The notes below the pieces were generated by a model. The model worked only from the letters and a program-made list of their open reading frames with translations. It was not told the origin of the DNA and ran no database searches. A program made the position numbers and the translations under genes. A stretch of 64,000 nucleotides of DNA from Actinomycetes bacterium. GTDB lineage: Bacteria > Actinomycetota > Acidimicrobiia > Acidimicrobiales > Palsa-688. Positions 32,449 to 40,807 of this stretch are shown here, piece by piece (the stretch's first letter is position 1; each line of letters starts with the position of its first letter). The DNA is taken from contig JAJZMF010000036.1 of NCBI GenBank assembly GCA_021850325.1, positions 1 to 64,000 of the forward strand, in the 5' to 3' direction.

Positions 32449-33300
32449 ATGAGCACACACGGTACGCCAGGTGGGCGTCTGGGCCACGAGGAAGGCCGGC
32501 CCAACCCCTTTGCTTCGGGTGAGTCCCGGGCGCGCGTGGTCGGCGTGAGCTCGGGCAAGGGCGGGGTCGGCAAGTCTTCTGTGACCGTCAACCTGGCCCT
32601 GGCCCTGGCGGCCGACGGGCACAAGGTGGGGGTCCTGGACGCCGATGTCTACGGCTTCTCCGTCCCGGCCATGCTGGGCGCCCAGGCGGGACCCGAGATG
32701 GCCGACGGCCGTGTGCTGCCTCCCGAGGCCCACGGGGTCAAGGTCATGTCCATGGGCTTCTTCGTGGAGGACGACCAGCCTGTCATCTGGAGGGGGCCGA
32801 TGCTGCACAAGGCCCTGGAGCAGTTCCTGGCCGACGTGGACTGGGGCGACATAGGGTTCCTGCTCATCGACATGCCCCCGGGGACGGGGGACATAGCACT
32901 GTCTATGTCCCAGTACCTCCCGGCGTCGGAGGTCTACGTGGTGACGACCCCTCAACCGGCTGCCCGCCGGGTCGCCCAGCGAAGCGCCTACATGGCCCGC
33001 AAGTTGAACCTGCCCGTGCGGGGCGTGATCGAGAACATGAGCTGGTTCACGACGCCGGACGGCACCCGGTACGAGATATTCGGCCAGGGTGGAGGCGCGC
33101 AGCTGGCGGAGGAGCTGAACGTGCCGCTGCTCGGGCAGGTGCCTCTCGTGCCCGCTCTACGGGAGGGCGGCGACCGGGGGCTGCCCGTCGTGGTGGGTGA
33201 GCCCGAGTCGGAGGCGGCCGAGGCGTTCCGGTCGCTGGCCCGGTCGCTGGTCGGCCTGGGGCGCGCCCGGGTGGTCCGTGAGGAACTGCGTATCCGCTGA
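32449..33300 (+). CDS. mrp: Mrp/ApbC-type P-loop ATPase, iron-sulfur carrier
   Basis: Mrp/NBP35-family ATPase, 283 aa, thought to carry Fe-S clusters to apo-proteins. The deviant Walker A SSGKGGVGKSS is near 35-44, with DADVYGFS, IDMPPGTGD and GVIENMSWF following. The N-terminal MIP18/DUF59 domain found in many Mrp proteins is absent. The CxxC usually present after ENMS is replaced by a TTPDGTR stretch, a variation I recall also in mycobacterial Mrp. The leaderless promoter supports the short start. Confidence 0.9.
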   Translation: MSTHGTPGGRLGHEEGRPNPFASGESRARVVGVSSGKGGVGKSSVTVNLALALAADGHKVGVLDADVYGFSVPAMLGAQAGPEMADGRVLPPEAHGVKVMSMGFFVEDDQPVIWRGPMLHKALEQFLADVDWGDIGFLLIDMPPGTGDIALSMSQYLPASEVYVVTTPQPAARRVAQRSAYMARKLNLPVRGVIENMSWFTTPDGTRYEIFGQGGGAQLAEELNVPLLGQVPLVPALREGGDRGLPVVVGEPESEAAEAFRSLARSLVGLGRARVVREELRIR

Positions 33301-33308
33301 GCTCCCCG

Positions 33309-33330
33309 GGGCGCCCCCCGACGGGTGCCC
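33309..33330. terminator. hairpin between mrp and the dGTPase-like gene
   Basis: A 7-bp stem (GGGCGCC with GGTGCCC, one G-U) fills the 33-bp space between convergent stops. No T-tract. Confidence 0.45.
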
Positions 33331-33333
33331 GTA

Positions 33334-34515
33334 TCAGCGGCGAGCGGACGGGAAGTCGATGCCGATGGGGAGGCGGTCGGTGTCCCAGCCCAGCACCTGC
33401 ACCGCCGTCGTGAAGGCAAAACGGTCCGTCATCCCGGCGACATAGCTGATGGCCCTGGCGACCTCGGCCCCGTCGCCGAGGGAACGAGCTGGTGACCGTC
33501 GTCCCGGCGCCGGCACCGGGATCCGCCCCGGGGCCTCGGCGAAGTGCTCGACGAGGGCGGACAGCACGGCCACGACGGCCCTACCCTGCGCCACCGACTC
33601 GGGCCTGGTGTAGATGCGCTCGTAGTTGAACGAGCGGAGACCGGCCAGGGCGCCGGCCACCGGCTCTGCCATGCCGACCTCTCCCGTGGTCACGATGCAG
33701 TCGACAAGAGCGTCGATGAAGGTGCGAAGCTGCTGGCTCCGACGGGTGCCGATCACCTCGGCCACCTGGCGGGGCAGCTCGTCGACCCTGACGATGCCCA
33801 CGCTGGCCGCGTCCTCCAGGTCGTGGGCGCAGTAGGCGCAACGGTCGGCCCAGCTGACCACTGCCCCCTCGGGCGTGACCGGGCTGGGCAGGGACCAGCT
33901 GTGGTGGCGGATCCCGTCCAGGGTCTGCATGCAGAGGTTGAGCGGGGCCAGGACGACGTCGGCTCCCCAGATGGCGTGGTCGTAGCCTCCCGGGAGATAG
34001 GGGGTGAACGCCTCTTCACTGGCGTGCCCACCCGGCCCGTGCCCGCAGTCGTGGCCCAGGGCGATGGCCTCGGTCAGCGCCACGTTCAGGCGGGTGGCCC
34101 GGGCCACCGCCGTCGCCACCTGGGCGACCTCCAGGGCGTGGGTGAGGCGGGTGCGCTGGTGGTCGGTGGGGAACACGAACACCTGGGTCTTGCCTGCCAG
34201 CCTGCGGAAGGCGCTCGAGTGCAGCAACCGGTCGCGGTCGCGCTCGAAGCAGGTGCGCAGTGGGTCGGGTGGCTCGGGCACCTCCCGCTCACCGGCGCCG
34301 CTTGCCCTCGTGGCCCCGGCTGCGAGGGTGACGTCCTCGGCCTCCTCCCGCTCACCTCGGGCCATTGCCAACGTGGACACGCGTGGCCGGGGGCCGTCCG
34401 AGTGCGCGAGCACGACACCCTCGGGGCCGGGCGCGCCGTCCATGGTGGCCGCCCAGGCCGCCTCCCGGCGGCTCAGCGGGCCGGGCACCGCCCCCCTGGC
34501 CTCGTCAGGCTGCAC
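33334..34515 (-). CDS. dgt: deoxyguanosinetriphosphate triphosphohydrolase-like HD protein
   Basis: HD-domain dNTP triphosphohydrolase, 393 aa. Metal-binding residues are in RLTHALEVA (His126) and GHDCGHGPGG (His155-Asp156), with RLAGKTQVF before them as in the dGTPase family. About 80 N-terminal residues are low-complexity and precede the family start (DPLRTCFERDRDRLLHS). The frame is open to 34758. A TACCGT element 7 nt before a GTG at 34515 makes that the best start, with the ATG at 34551 second. It could lower dNTP pools or release deoxynucleosides. Confidence 0.87.
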   Translation of the reverse strand: MQPDEARGAVPGPLSRREAAWAATMDGAPGPEGVVLAHSDGPRPRVSTLAMARGEREEAEDVTLAAGATRASGAGEREVPEPPDPLRTCFERDRDRLLHSSAFRRLAGKTQVFVFPTDHQRTRLTHALEVAQVATAVARATRLNVALTEAIALGHDCGHGPGGHASEEAFTPYLPGGYDHAIWGADVVLAPLNLCMQTLDGIRHHSWSLPSPVTPEGAVVSWADRCAYCAHDLEDAASVGIVRVDELPRQVAEVIGTRRSQQLRTFIDALVDCIVTTGEVGMAEPVAGALAGLRSFNYERIYTRPESVAQGRAVVAVLSALVEHFAEAPGRIPVPAPGRRSPARSLGDGAEVARAISYVAGMTDRFAFTTAVQVLGWDTDRLPIGIDFPSARR

Positions 34516-34522
34516 GCGGTCT

Positions 34523-34528
34523 ACGGTA
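34523..34528 (-). promoter_or_regulatory. -10 element of dgt, leaderless type
   Basis: TACCGT on the minus strand, 7 nt before the GTG at 34515; it decides that start over the upstream ATG. Confidence 0.55.
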
Positions 34529-34585
34529 GTGAACGTCGGTGACCGTAACATGGCCCCACCAAGGCCAGGATCAGGAGATGAGCGA

Positions 34586-34825
34586 GTGGACGTCCGTATA
34601 GGGATCTCGCAGGCGCCCCGGGAGATCGAAGTCGAGCTGGCTGACGGCGCCAGCCTCGACCAGCTCTCCGAGCAGGTCGAGGCCGCGGTGGTCAAGGGCA
34701 CGGGCATGTTGTGGCTCACCGACAAGCGGGGCCGCCGTGTGGGGGTGCCGGCTGCCAAGCTGGCCTATGTCGAGCTGGACGTAGGGGCCGAGACCCGCCG
34801 GGTCGGCTTCGGCGCGGCTGTCTGA
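34586..34825 (+). CDS. DUF3107 family protein
   Basis: Small actinobacterial protein, 79 aa from a GTG preceded by AGGAG at 8 nt. It starts VRIGISQAPREIEVEL and ends LAYVELDVG plus a short basic-hydrophobic tail, matching DUF3107. The beta-rich pattern suggests a small barrel. Function unknown. It lies 22 bp before the first ArsA-like ATPase on the same strand. Confidence 0.85.
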   Translation: MDVRIGISQAPREIEVELADGASLDQLSEQVEAAVVKGTGMLWLTDKRGRRVGVPAAKLAYVELDVGAETRRVGFGAAV

Positions 34826-34847
34826 GCACACTGGTCGCCCGTAGCCT

Positions 34848-35807
34848 GTGGCCGACCTGCTCGACCGCAAGCTCCTTTTCGTCACCGGGAAGGGGGGAGT
34901 GGGCAAGACGACCATAAGCGCCGGCTTGGCGCTTATGGCCGCCAGTCGGGGCAAGCGTGCGCTCGTCTGCGAGGTCGACGCCAAGGGAGACCTGGCGGCA
35001 AGCTTCGAGGCGCCGCCCACCAGGTTCCAGGAGAGCCAGGTGGCGCCCAACCTGTGGGCCATGTCCATGGACTCCGAAGCCTCGCTCCGGCAGTACCTGT
35101 CCCTCCAGCTGCGCTTACCCCGTGCGGCCGGCCTGGGCGTGGTGGCGAGGATGTTCGATTTCGTGGCCTCGGCTGCCCCCGGCGTGAGGGAGATCGTGAC
35201 CGTGGGCAAGCTCTGCTGGGAGGTGAGGGAGCGCCACTACGACATCGTCGTCGTCGACGCCGTGGCCAGCGGCCACATCGTCGGCCAGTTGGCAGCCCCC
35301 CAGGCCATCAACGGCCTGGTGCAGGTGGGCCTGGTGCGCCAGCAGACCGGCTGGATGCTCGACATCCTGTCCGACCCGGCCCAGACCGGGGCGCTGATCG
35401 TTTCGACCCCGGAGGAGATGCCGGTGACCGAGACCATCGAGCTGGTCGGCCGCCTGCGGGCGGAGACCACTGTCGACCTGGCAGGGGTCGTGGTCAACCG
35501 GGTCCTGCCGGAGCTCTTCGGGACCCGCGAGGAACAGGTTTTCGAGGCACTGGCCGACCCCGGCGTGGCCGATGTCCTGGACCGGGGGTTGGAAGGCGGT
35601 TCGGCGGCCCTGCTGGACGCGGCCCGGCTCATGGTCAGGACCCGCAGGGCCAGGGCGGAGCACATGGAGCACCTCCGCCGTGGTGTGGCCGAGGCAGCGG
35701 GTGGGCCGGTCCCCATGCTGTACGTGCCCTACCTGTTCCTCCGTTCGTACGGGATGCGTTCCACCAGGCAGGTGGCGGCCGCCCTCTCTGCGGAGCTGGA
35801 GAGTTGA
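34848..35807 (+). CDS. ArsA/Get3-like ATPase, subunit 1
   Basis: Deviant P-loop ATPase of the ArsA/Get3 superfamily, 319 aa. Walker A reads GKGGVGKTT (14-22), VVVDAVASGH takes the switch II place, and VVVNRVLPELF is typical of the family. It resembles the first member of the paired ATPases of mycobacteria (Rv3679/Rv3680 type). The pair probably works as a heterodimer; cargo is unknown and arsenite is unlikely, since no arsB or arsR is near. The GTG start lies directly after a TAGCCT element. Confidence 0.87.
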   Translation: MADLLDRKLLFVTGKGGVGKTTISAGLALMAASRGKRALVCEVDAKGDLAASFEAPPTRFQESQVAPNLWAMSMDSEASLRQYLSLQLRLPRAAGLGVVARMFDFVASAAPGVREIVTVGKLCWEVRERHYDIVVVDAVASGHIVGQLAAPQAINGLVQVGLVRQQTGWMLDILSDPAQTGALIVSTPEEMPVTETIELVGRLRAETTVDLAGVVVNRVLPELFGTREEQVFEALADPGVADVLDRGLEGGSAALLDAARLMVRTRRARAEHMEHLRRGVAEAAGGPVPMLYVPYLFLRSYGMRSTRQVAAALSAELES

Positions 35808-36997
35808 AGCAGGGCGCTGGCCAGGCGAGCAGCCTGGAGGAGCTGCTCGCCGCCAAGGAGATCGTTGTGGTCTGCGGCCCGGGCGGTGTCGGCAAGACGA
35901 GCATCGCCGCGGCGCTGGCCACCATGGCGAGCTGCCACATGGGAGGCCGGGTGCTGGTGCTCACCGTGGACCCGGCCCGTCGCCTCGCTCAGGCGCTCGG
36001 GCTCAGCTCGGCCCCGGGGAGGGCGCAGCGGGTACCGCCAGAGGCCTTTGCCGACGCCGGCGCCAACCCCCGGGGGGAGCTCTGGGCGGAGATGCTGAGC
36101 ACCAAGCAGAGCTGGGACCGCCTCGTCCTGCGTCATGCCCCTGACCAGCACACGGCCCAGCGCATCATCGACAACCCGCTCTACCAGAACATCTCGGGGC
36201 GCTTCGTGCAGAGCCACGACTACATAGCCGTGGAGCGGCTCTACGAGCTGCATTCGGAGGGCAACTACGACCTCGTCGTGGTCGACACGCCCCCCACCCG
36301 CAACGCGGTCGACTTCCTGCTCGCCCCACAACGTATGGCCGAGTTCTTCAGTTCCCGCCTGCTGCGCCTGCTCACCGTCCCTTACCGCAGCCGGCTCGTG
36401 GACGTGGCGGCAAGGCCCTTCTACTACGTGGCCGACCGGGTCCTGGGTTCCCAGTTCCTGGAGGACATCGCTGAGTTCTTCATACTCTTCCAGACTCTTT
36501 CCGACGGTTTCGTGGCGCGCGCCAGCGAGGTCGAGCGACTGCTGGCCGACCGGCGGACGAGCTTTGTCGTGGTGAGCACCCTGGAGACGGTGCCGGTGCG
36601 GGAGGCAGAGGCCTTCATGGCCATGCTGCCAGCCAAGCGGTTGCACCTGGGCGGGGTCGTCCTGAACAAGGTCCTGCCTGCCTACCTGACCGAGCAGCGC
36701 CTGGCTGACCGGGCGGAGCTGCTGTGCGCGTCCGCCGACGCTCTGGCCGAGGAGCTGTGCCGGCCCTCGGGGCCCCTGGCCGGCCAACCCGCCGAACTGG
36801 TGGGCCGGGTCCTGGGCGAGGTGGGCACGAACTTCAATAACATCGCCCTGGTGGCAAGACGGGAAGCCGGGCAGCGCACGGAACTGGCCAGCGGCACTCC
36901 TGTCCTGGCCAGCGTGCCCGAGCTCGACGACGACGTTCACGACCTGGCCGGCGTGCTGCACCTCGGTCACCACATCTGGCCGGGCGGAGAGGGCTGA
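35804..36997 (+). CDS. ArsA/Get3-like ATPase, subunit 2
   Basis: Second ArsA/Get3-like ATPase, 397 aa. Walker A is GPGGVGKTS (25-33), followed by LTVDPARRLAQALG, VVVDTPPTRNAVDFL (switch II) and VVLNKVLPAYL. The TTG start overlaps the previous stop as TTGA. Its length and the DPARRLA motif match the larger partner of the mycobacterial pair. The stop is followed after 3 nt by the kinase start, so all are probably in one transcript with DUF3107. Confidence 0.87.
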   Translation: MKQGAGQASSLEELLAAKEIVVVCGPGGVGKTSIAAALATMASCHMGGRVLVLTVDPARRLAQALGLSSAPGRAQRVPPEAFADAGANPRGELWAEMLSTKQSWDRLVLRHAPDQHTAQRIIDNPLYQNISGRFVQSHDYIAVERLYELHSEGNYDLVVVDTPPTRNAVDFLLAPQRMAEFFSSRLLRLLTVPYRSRLVDVAARPFYYVADRVLGSQFLEDIAEFFILFQTLSDGFVARASEVERLLADRRTSFVVVSTLETVPVREAEAFMAMLPAKRLHLGGVVLNKVLPAYLTEQRLADRAELLCASADALAEELCRPSGPLAGQPAELVGRVLGEVGTNFNNIALVARREAGQRTELASGTPVLASVPELDDDVHDLAGVLHLGHHIWPGGEG

Positions 36998-37000
36998 GCG

Positions 37001-38482
37001 TTGGCAACGCTCTCGGAGCTGCTGAGAGACCGGGCCCATGTCCCCGAAGCGGTGGTCGACCACCTGCAGCGCCTGGTGGGGTCATGGGGGATCCTCTCCG
37101 ACCTGTCGTTCTCCGACCTCCTGCTCTTCGTCCCCCTTGCCGACGAGGGGTGCCGGTTCCTGGTGGTGGGCCAGGTGCGCCCGACCACGAGCCAGACCCT
37201 GCACCTGGAGGACCTCCTGGGCCAGGAGGTGGGGGAGGACGACCGGCCCCTCCTCTCCCGGGCCTGGGGGCTGGGAAGCGTGGTCGAGGGTGAGATGGCG
37301 GTGGCCAGCCGTGGGGAGAGGGCCAGGGTCGTCTGCATCCCGGTCCGCTACGACGGGGAGGTCGTCGCGGTGATGACCCGGGAGGCGCCGCTCGTGGTGG
37401 GTCGCCGGCCGGGCGAGCTCGAGCGGGTCTACGTGAGCGTCTTCGACCGCATGGCGCGCATGGTCACCGCAGGTTCGTTCCCGTTCCCTGTCGACGAGCC
37501 CCTCTCCAGCGAGGCGCCTCGGGTCGGGGACGGGGTGATGACCCTGGACGCCGCGGGGCGGGTGGAGTTCGCGTCGCCCAATGCTGTCAACGCCATGCAC
37601 CGCCTCGGGGTGTACCGGGGCATCCTGGGGGCGAGCCTGGAGGAACTGGGCCTCGAGCGATCACCCGTGCCCGTTGCCCTGAAGGAGAAAGTGCCCCACT
37701 CCGAGGAGCTCGAGCTGGGCGACGTGGCGGTCTTCATCCGGTGCATCCCCTTGGTGGACCAGGCCCGGGCGGTCGGGGCGCTGGTGCTCGTGCGCGACGT
37801 CACCGACATCAGGCGCCTCGACAGGCTCCTGCTGGGCAAGGACGTAGCCATCCGGGAGGTCCACCACCGGGTCAAGAACAACCTCCAGACCATCTCCTCG
37901 CTGTTGCGCCTCCAGGCCCGGCGTCTGCCCCGGGGAGATGCCCGTCATGCCTTGGAGGAGGCTGAACGCAGGGTCCGCAGCATCGCCGTGGTCCACGAGA
38001 TCCTGTCACGGGACACCACGGACGAGGTCGACTTCAACGAGATACTGCCCTCGTTGGCCCGCATGGCGGAGGACCTCTCCACGACCTCCTCCCCGGTCCG
38101 GGTCAGCTGGTCCGGTGAGCCGGGAGAGATGGGGGCACAGGTGGCGACCCCGCTCGCCGTGGCCCTCAACGAGCTCCTCCAGAACGCAGTAGAGCATGCC
38201 TTCCTCGGCCCCGACTACCTCGAGGGCAGGCGGCGGGCAGAGGTGCACGTCTCGTTCGAGAGACGCGGGGACGAGCTCCACGTTGAGGTCCGTGACAACG
38301 GGACGGGGCTGCCGCCCGGGTTCTCGGTGGACGAGACGACCAGCCTCGGCCTCTCGATCGTGCGGGGCCTGGTGAACAGCCAGTTGGGAGGCAGTATCAA
38401 GATGCGCGTCGACGGGGGCACCGTGGTCGACATGGTGGTGACCGTGAGCGAATCGGACCGGGTGGACCTCGCCCACATCTGA
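37001..38482 (+). CDS. pdtaS: PdtaS-like sensor histidine kinase
   Basis: Cytoplasmic histidine kinase, 493 aa, TTG start. An N-terminal GAF-like domain (about 10-165) and a PAS domain (about 175-275) precede a HisKA_2 dimerisation helix (REVHHRVKNNLQ, phospho-His near 287) and a HATPase with ELLQNAVEHAF and DNGTGLPPGF. This is the architecture of mycobacterial PdtaS, which phosphorylates the RNA-binding antiterminator PdtaR. No PdtaR gene is in the window. Its convergent neighbour is a WhiB gene, the same neighbourhood as whiB1-pdtaS in mycobacteria, which supports orthology. Confidence 0.9.
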   Translation: MATLSELLRDRAHVPEAVVDHLQRLVGSWGILSDLSFSDLLLFVPLADEGCRFLVVGQVRPTTSQTLHLEDLLGQEVGEDDRPLLSRAWGLGSVVEGEMAVASRGERARVVCIPVRYDGEVVAVMTREAPLVVGRRPGELERVYVSVFDRMARMVTAGSFPFPVDEPLSSEAPRVGDGVMTLDAAGRVEFASPNAVNAMHRLGVYRGILGASLEELGLERSPVPVALKEKVPHSEELELGDVAVFIRCIPLVDQARAVGALVLVRDVTDIRRLDRLLLGKDVAIREVHHRVKNNLQTISSLLRLQARRLPRGDARHALEEAERRVRSIAVVHEILSRDTTDEVDFNEILPSLARMAEDLSTTSSPVRVSWSGEPGEMGAQVATPLAVALNELLQNAVEHAFLGPDYLEGRRRAEVHVSFERRGDELHVEVRDNGTGLPPGFSVDETTSLGLSIVRGLVNSQLGGSIKMRVDGGTVVDMVVTVSESDRVDLAHI

Positions 38483-38552
38483 CCAGGGCCGGGGCTTTGC
38501 GCCAGGCGGACGGCTCGTGGCCCTCCGGCCGAGGTTCAGCCCTCGGGGAGGC

Positions 38553-38843
38553 TCAGCCGGCCCGCCGTTGGCGGGCCAACCAGACCTTGCGCAGCTTGCG
38601 CCGCTCCTCCTCGGTCGTACCGCCCCATATTCCGGACTCCTGGTTGGTGGCCAGGGCGAACTCCAGGCAGCTGCTGCGGGCGTCACAGGTGTCGCAGACG
38701 GCTTTGGCGCTGACGATCTGCTCCACCGCAGGCCCGGTGCTCCCGACCGGGAAGAACAGGTCGGGGTCAGTGTCCCGGCACGCTGCCTTCTCTCGCCAGT
38801 CCTCGACGTCCCACTCGATGGTCCGGGTCCAAGTCAGGGCCAC
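38553..38843 (-). CDS. WhiB-family Fe-S transcription factor, WhiB1-like
   Basis: Redox-responsive [4Fe-4S] regulator, 96 aa, GTG start with AGGAGG 8 nt upstream. The four cluster Cys are at 22, 50, 53 and 59, the turn GIWGG at 71-75 and the basic C-terminal helix RRKLRKVWLARQRR binds DNA. Its position facing the PdtaS-like kinase suggests WhiB1, which in mycobacteria reacts with nitric oxide and is CRP-controlled. The upstream region carries a near-consensus promoter and two CRP-like palindromes. Confidence 0.94.
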   Translation of the reverse strand: MALTWTRTIEWDVEDWREKAACRDTDPDLFFPVGSTGPAVEQIVSAKAVCDTCDARSSCLEFALATNQESGIWGGTTEEERRKLRKVWLARQRRAG

Positions 38844-38909
38844 TAACTAATCCTCCTGGCGAGCCACAAGCACGACCGGGCCTCACGGCCCGAACAGGAA
38901 CCTGCTGCT

Positions 38910-38925
38910 TGTGAAAGTCTTCACG
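38910..38925. promoter_or_regulatory. CRP-like palindrome in the whiB leader
   Basis: TGTGA-N6-TCACG, 9 of 10 positions of the CRP-family consensus TGTGA-N6-TCACA. It is centred about 47 nt downstream of the predicted whiB transcription start, a position expected to repress. Confidence 0.55.
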
Positions 38926-38970
38926 TATCACGATTACGGGGAACCACTGACGTAAGTCGTGCGAACAGGC

Positions 38971-38998
38971 AGTATAGCCCCGGCCTTCTCGTGTGCAA
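38971..38998 (-). promoter_or_regulatory. whiB promoter
   Basis: TTGCAC (38993-38998), 16 nt, TATACT (38971-38976) on the minus strand, close to the housekeeping sigma consensus. Transcription would begin near 38964, leaving a leader of about 120 nt before the GTG. The rest of the 291-bp gap 38844-39134 holds only the two palindromes. Confidence 0.65.
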
Positions 38999-39059
38999 GG
39001 GTCTCTTGTCCCTGGCCACACCAGGTTTCTGTGGATTTACGCCTGCTCTTCCCCAGCCC

Positions 39060-39075
39060 TGTGCCATAGTTCACA
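39060..39075. promoter_or_regulatory. CRP-like palindrome upstream of the whiB promoter
   Basis: TGTGC-N6-TCACA, 9 of 10 consensus positions, centred about 103 nt upstream of the predicted whiB start, a usual activation distance. It also lies just past the diacylglycerol kinase stop. Confidence 0.5.
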
Positions 39076-39134
39076 CGGCGCCACTCCTGCAGACGCTCCG
39101 ACGGCGCGAGCCTCCGGGGCCTGATCGCCCGTGC

Positions 39135-40052
39135 CTACCCGCTCCGAGGCCTGATCAGGGTGAGCGCGTCGGGTGCCCACTCCAGGGCGATCCTGTCCGC
39201 CTCCCCCACGTAGTCACCATCGAGCTGGTAGGGCACCGGGTGGGTGCAGGTGATGTCCAGGCGGTGCAGCCTTCGGGCAACCCGGACGTGGGCGCTCGTG
39301 GTCGTGTCCACGCCCCGGCCTAGCGCTGCGGCCACGGTGGGGAGCATCGCCCCCGGGCCCAGCTCGTCCATCGCCATCAGGCTCAGGCCGTCGCCCAGGG
39401 CCGTTCCCGGCACGAGCTCGACGCGACGCCGGCCGAGGAACGTGTAGGGCGAGGTGTTCAGGCAGACGGCGAAACTGGCTTCGGACGGCCCGAGGCCCTC
39501 TGGGGCGACACTGAAGACGGGCCGGTTGCGCCGGTAGCCGCCGGCCCACGTGCCCAGGGAGGCAGCCAGGAAGACAACCGGGCCGGCATAGCGCTTGAGC
39601 CGTGGCACCCGTTCGACCTTGGCAACCACTGCGGCATCGAAACCGATGCCGGCATGGAAGAGGAAGTAGCGCGCGTTGGCCCTGCCCAGGCCCACCTTGT
39701 CCGGTGCGCCTTCGAGGCAGGCGAGCAGCTGGCCGGCCGCTTCCACCGGGTCGTCGGCCATGCCTATGGCCCGGGCGAAGACGTTGGTCGAGCCTCCGGG
39801 CACGACGGCGAGCGCGGTCGAGGTCCCGGCCAGGCCGTTGGCGGCTTCGTTGAGGGTGCCGTCACCGCCGAGGACCACCACCACGTCAGCGCCGTCGGCT
39901 GCTGCCCCCTGGGCCAGACGGGCGGCATGCCACCGGCGGTTGGTCTCCCTGAGCAGTACCTCGTGCCCAACCGAGAGCGTCTTGTGGACCACGACCCTCA
40001 CCCTCGGCGTCACCGAGGAGGCGGAGGTGTTGACCAGCAGCACCAGCCGCAT
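39135..40052 (-). CDS. diacylglycerol/lipid kinase family protein
   Basis: DAGK catalytic-domain protein, 305 aa. Nucleotide-binding GGDGTLNE is at 62-69, VVPGGSTNVFAR follows, and the C-terminal beta domain has YQLDGDYVGEADRI. It phosphorylates a lipid such as diacylglycerol; a sphingosine/YegS-like substrate is also possible. Its ATG overlaps the sigma factor stop (TGATG), so it is in the anti-sigma/sigma transcript. Confidence 0.88.
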   Translation of the reverse strand: MRLVLLVNTSASSVTPRVRVVVHKTLSVGHEVLLRETNRRWHAARLAQGAAADGADVVVVLGGDGTLNEAANGLAGTSTALAVVPGGSTNVFARAIGMADDPVEAAGQLLACLEGAPDKVGLGRANARYFLFHAGIGFDAAVVAKVERVPRLKRYAGPVVFLAASLGTWAGGYRRNRPVFSVAPEGLGPSEASFAVCLNTSPYTFLGRRRVELVPGTALGDGLSLMAMDELGPGAMLPTVAAALGRGVDTTTSAHVRVARRLHRLDITCTHPVPYQLDGDYVGEADRIALEWAPDALTLIRPRSG

Positions 40053-40807
40053 CAGCGGGCTGGCGTCTCCGCTGCGGCACGTAGCTGTGCCACGCTGCGG
40101 GCCAACAGGCGTGACACGTGCATCTGGGAGATACCGAGCCTGGTCGCGATCTCCGACTGGGTCAGGCCCTCGAAGAAGCGCATGTGCAGTATCAGCTGCT
40201 CGCGCGGGGGCAGCTGAGCCAGCATGGGCGACAGCGTCACCCTTCGTTCGGCGTCCTCGAGGGACGGGTCCTCCCCGCCCAGGCGGGCACCGAGCGTGTC
40301 GCCCTCGTCCGCTCCGGCGGGGGCGTCCAGGGACGTCGAGCGGTAGGCCTGGCCTGCTTCCAACGCCTCCAGGACCTCCTCCTCGGAGACGTTCACCTCG
40401 GTCGCCAGCTCGGCAATGGTAGGCGAGCGGCCCAGCTGCTGGCCGAGGGTGGCGACCACCTTGCCCAGTCGGAGGTAGAGCTCCTGCATGCGCCGGGGGG
40501 CCCGCACCGCCCAGCCCTTGTCCCGGAAGTGCCTCTTGAGCTCCCCCACGATCGTATGGGTGGCATAGGTGGAGAACTCCGCCCCCCGGGTGGGGTCGAA
40601 GCGGTCCACGGCCTTTATCAGGCCCAGTGAAGCCACCTGGACCAGGTCGTCGAGGGCCTCACCGCGGTTGGCAAAGCGGCGCGCCAGGTACTCGGCCAAG
40701 CCGAGGTGGGCCTCGACGAGCTCATCACGCAGGCCCGGGTCCCTGCTGGCGGCGTAGGCCACGAACTGCTCCCGTAGTTGCTGGCGCCTGCCCGGCTCCA
40801 GGGTCAT
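40052..40807 (-). CDS. SigF/SigB-type RNA polymerase sigma factor
   Basis: Group 3 sigma factor, 251 aa. Region 2 (LARRFANRGEALDDLVQVASLGLIKAVDRFD), region 2.4/3 (FSTYATHTIVGELKRHFRDKGW), region 3 and region 4 with the HTH SEIATRLGISQMHVSRLL are all present. It probably directs a general-stress or stationary-phase regulon. The anti-sigma gene directly upstream overlaps by 4 nt, so the two are translationally coupled. Confidence 0.93.
   Translation of the reverse strand: MTLEPGRRQQLREQFVAYAASRDPGLRDELVEAHLGLAEYLARRFANRGEALDDLVQVASLGLIKAVDRFDPTRGAEFSTYATHTIVGELKRHFRDKGWAVRAPRRMQELYLRLGKVVATLGQQLGRSPTIAELATEVNVSEEEVLEALEAGQAYRSTSLDAPAGADEGDTLGARLGGEDPSLEDAERRVTLSPMLAQLPPREQLILHMRFFEGLTQSEIATRLGISQMHVSRLLARSVAQLRAAAETPAR

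Noticed and set aside
34530-34546. GTGAAC and GGTGACC near the dgt start as a further PHO box
   Set aside because: The units are spaced by 10 nt, not 11, and the neighbouring genes have no phosphate link.
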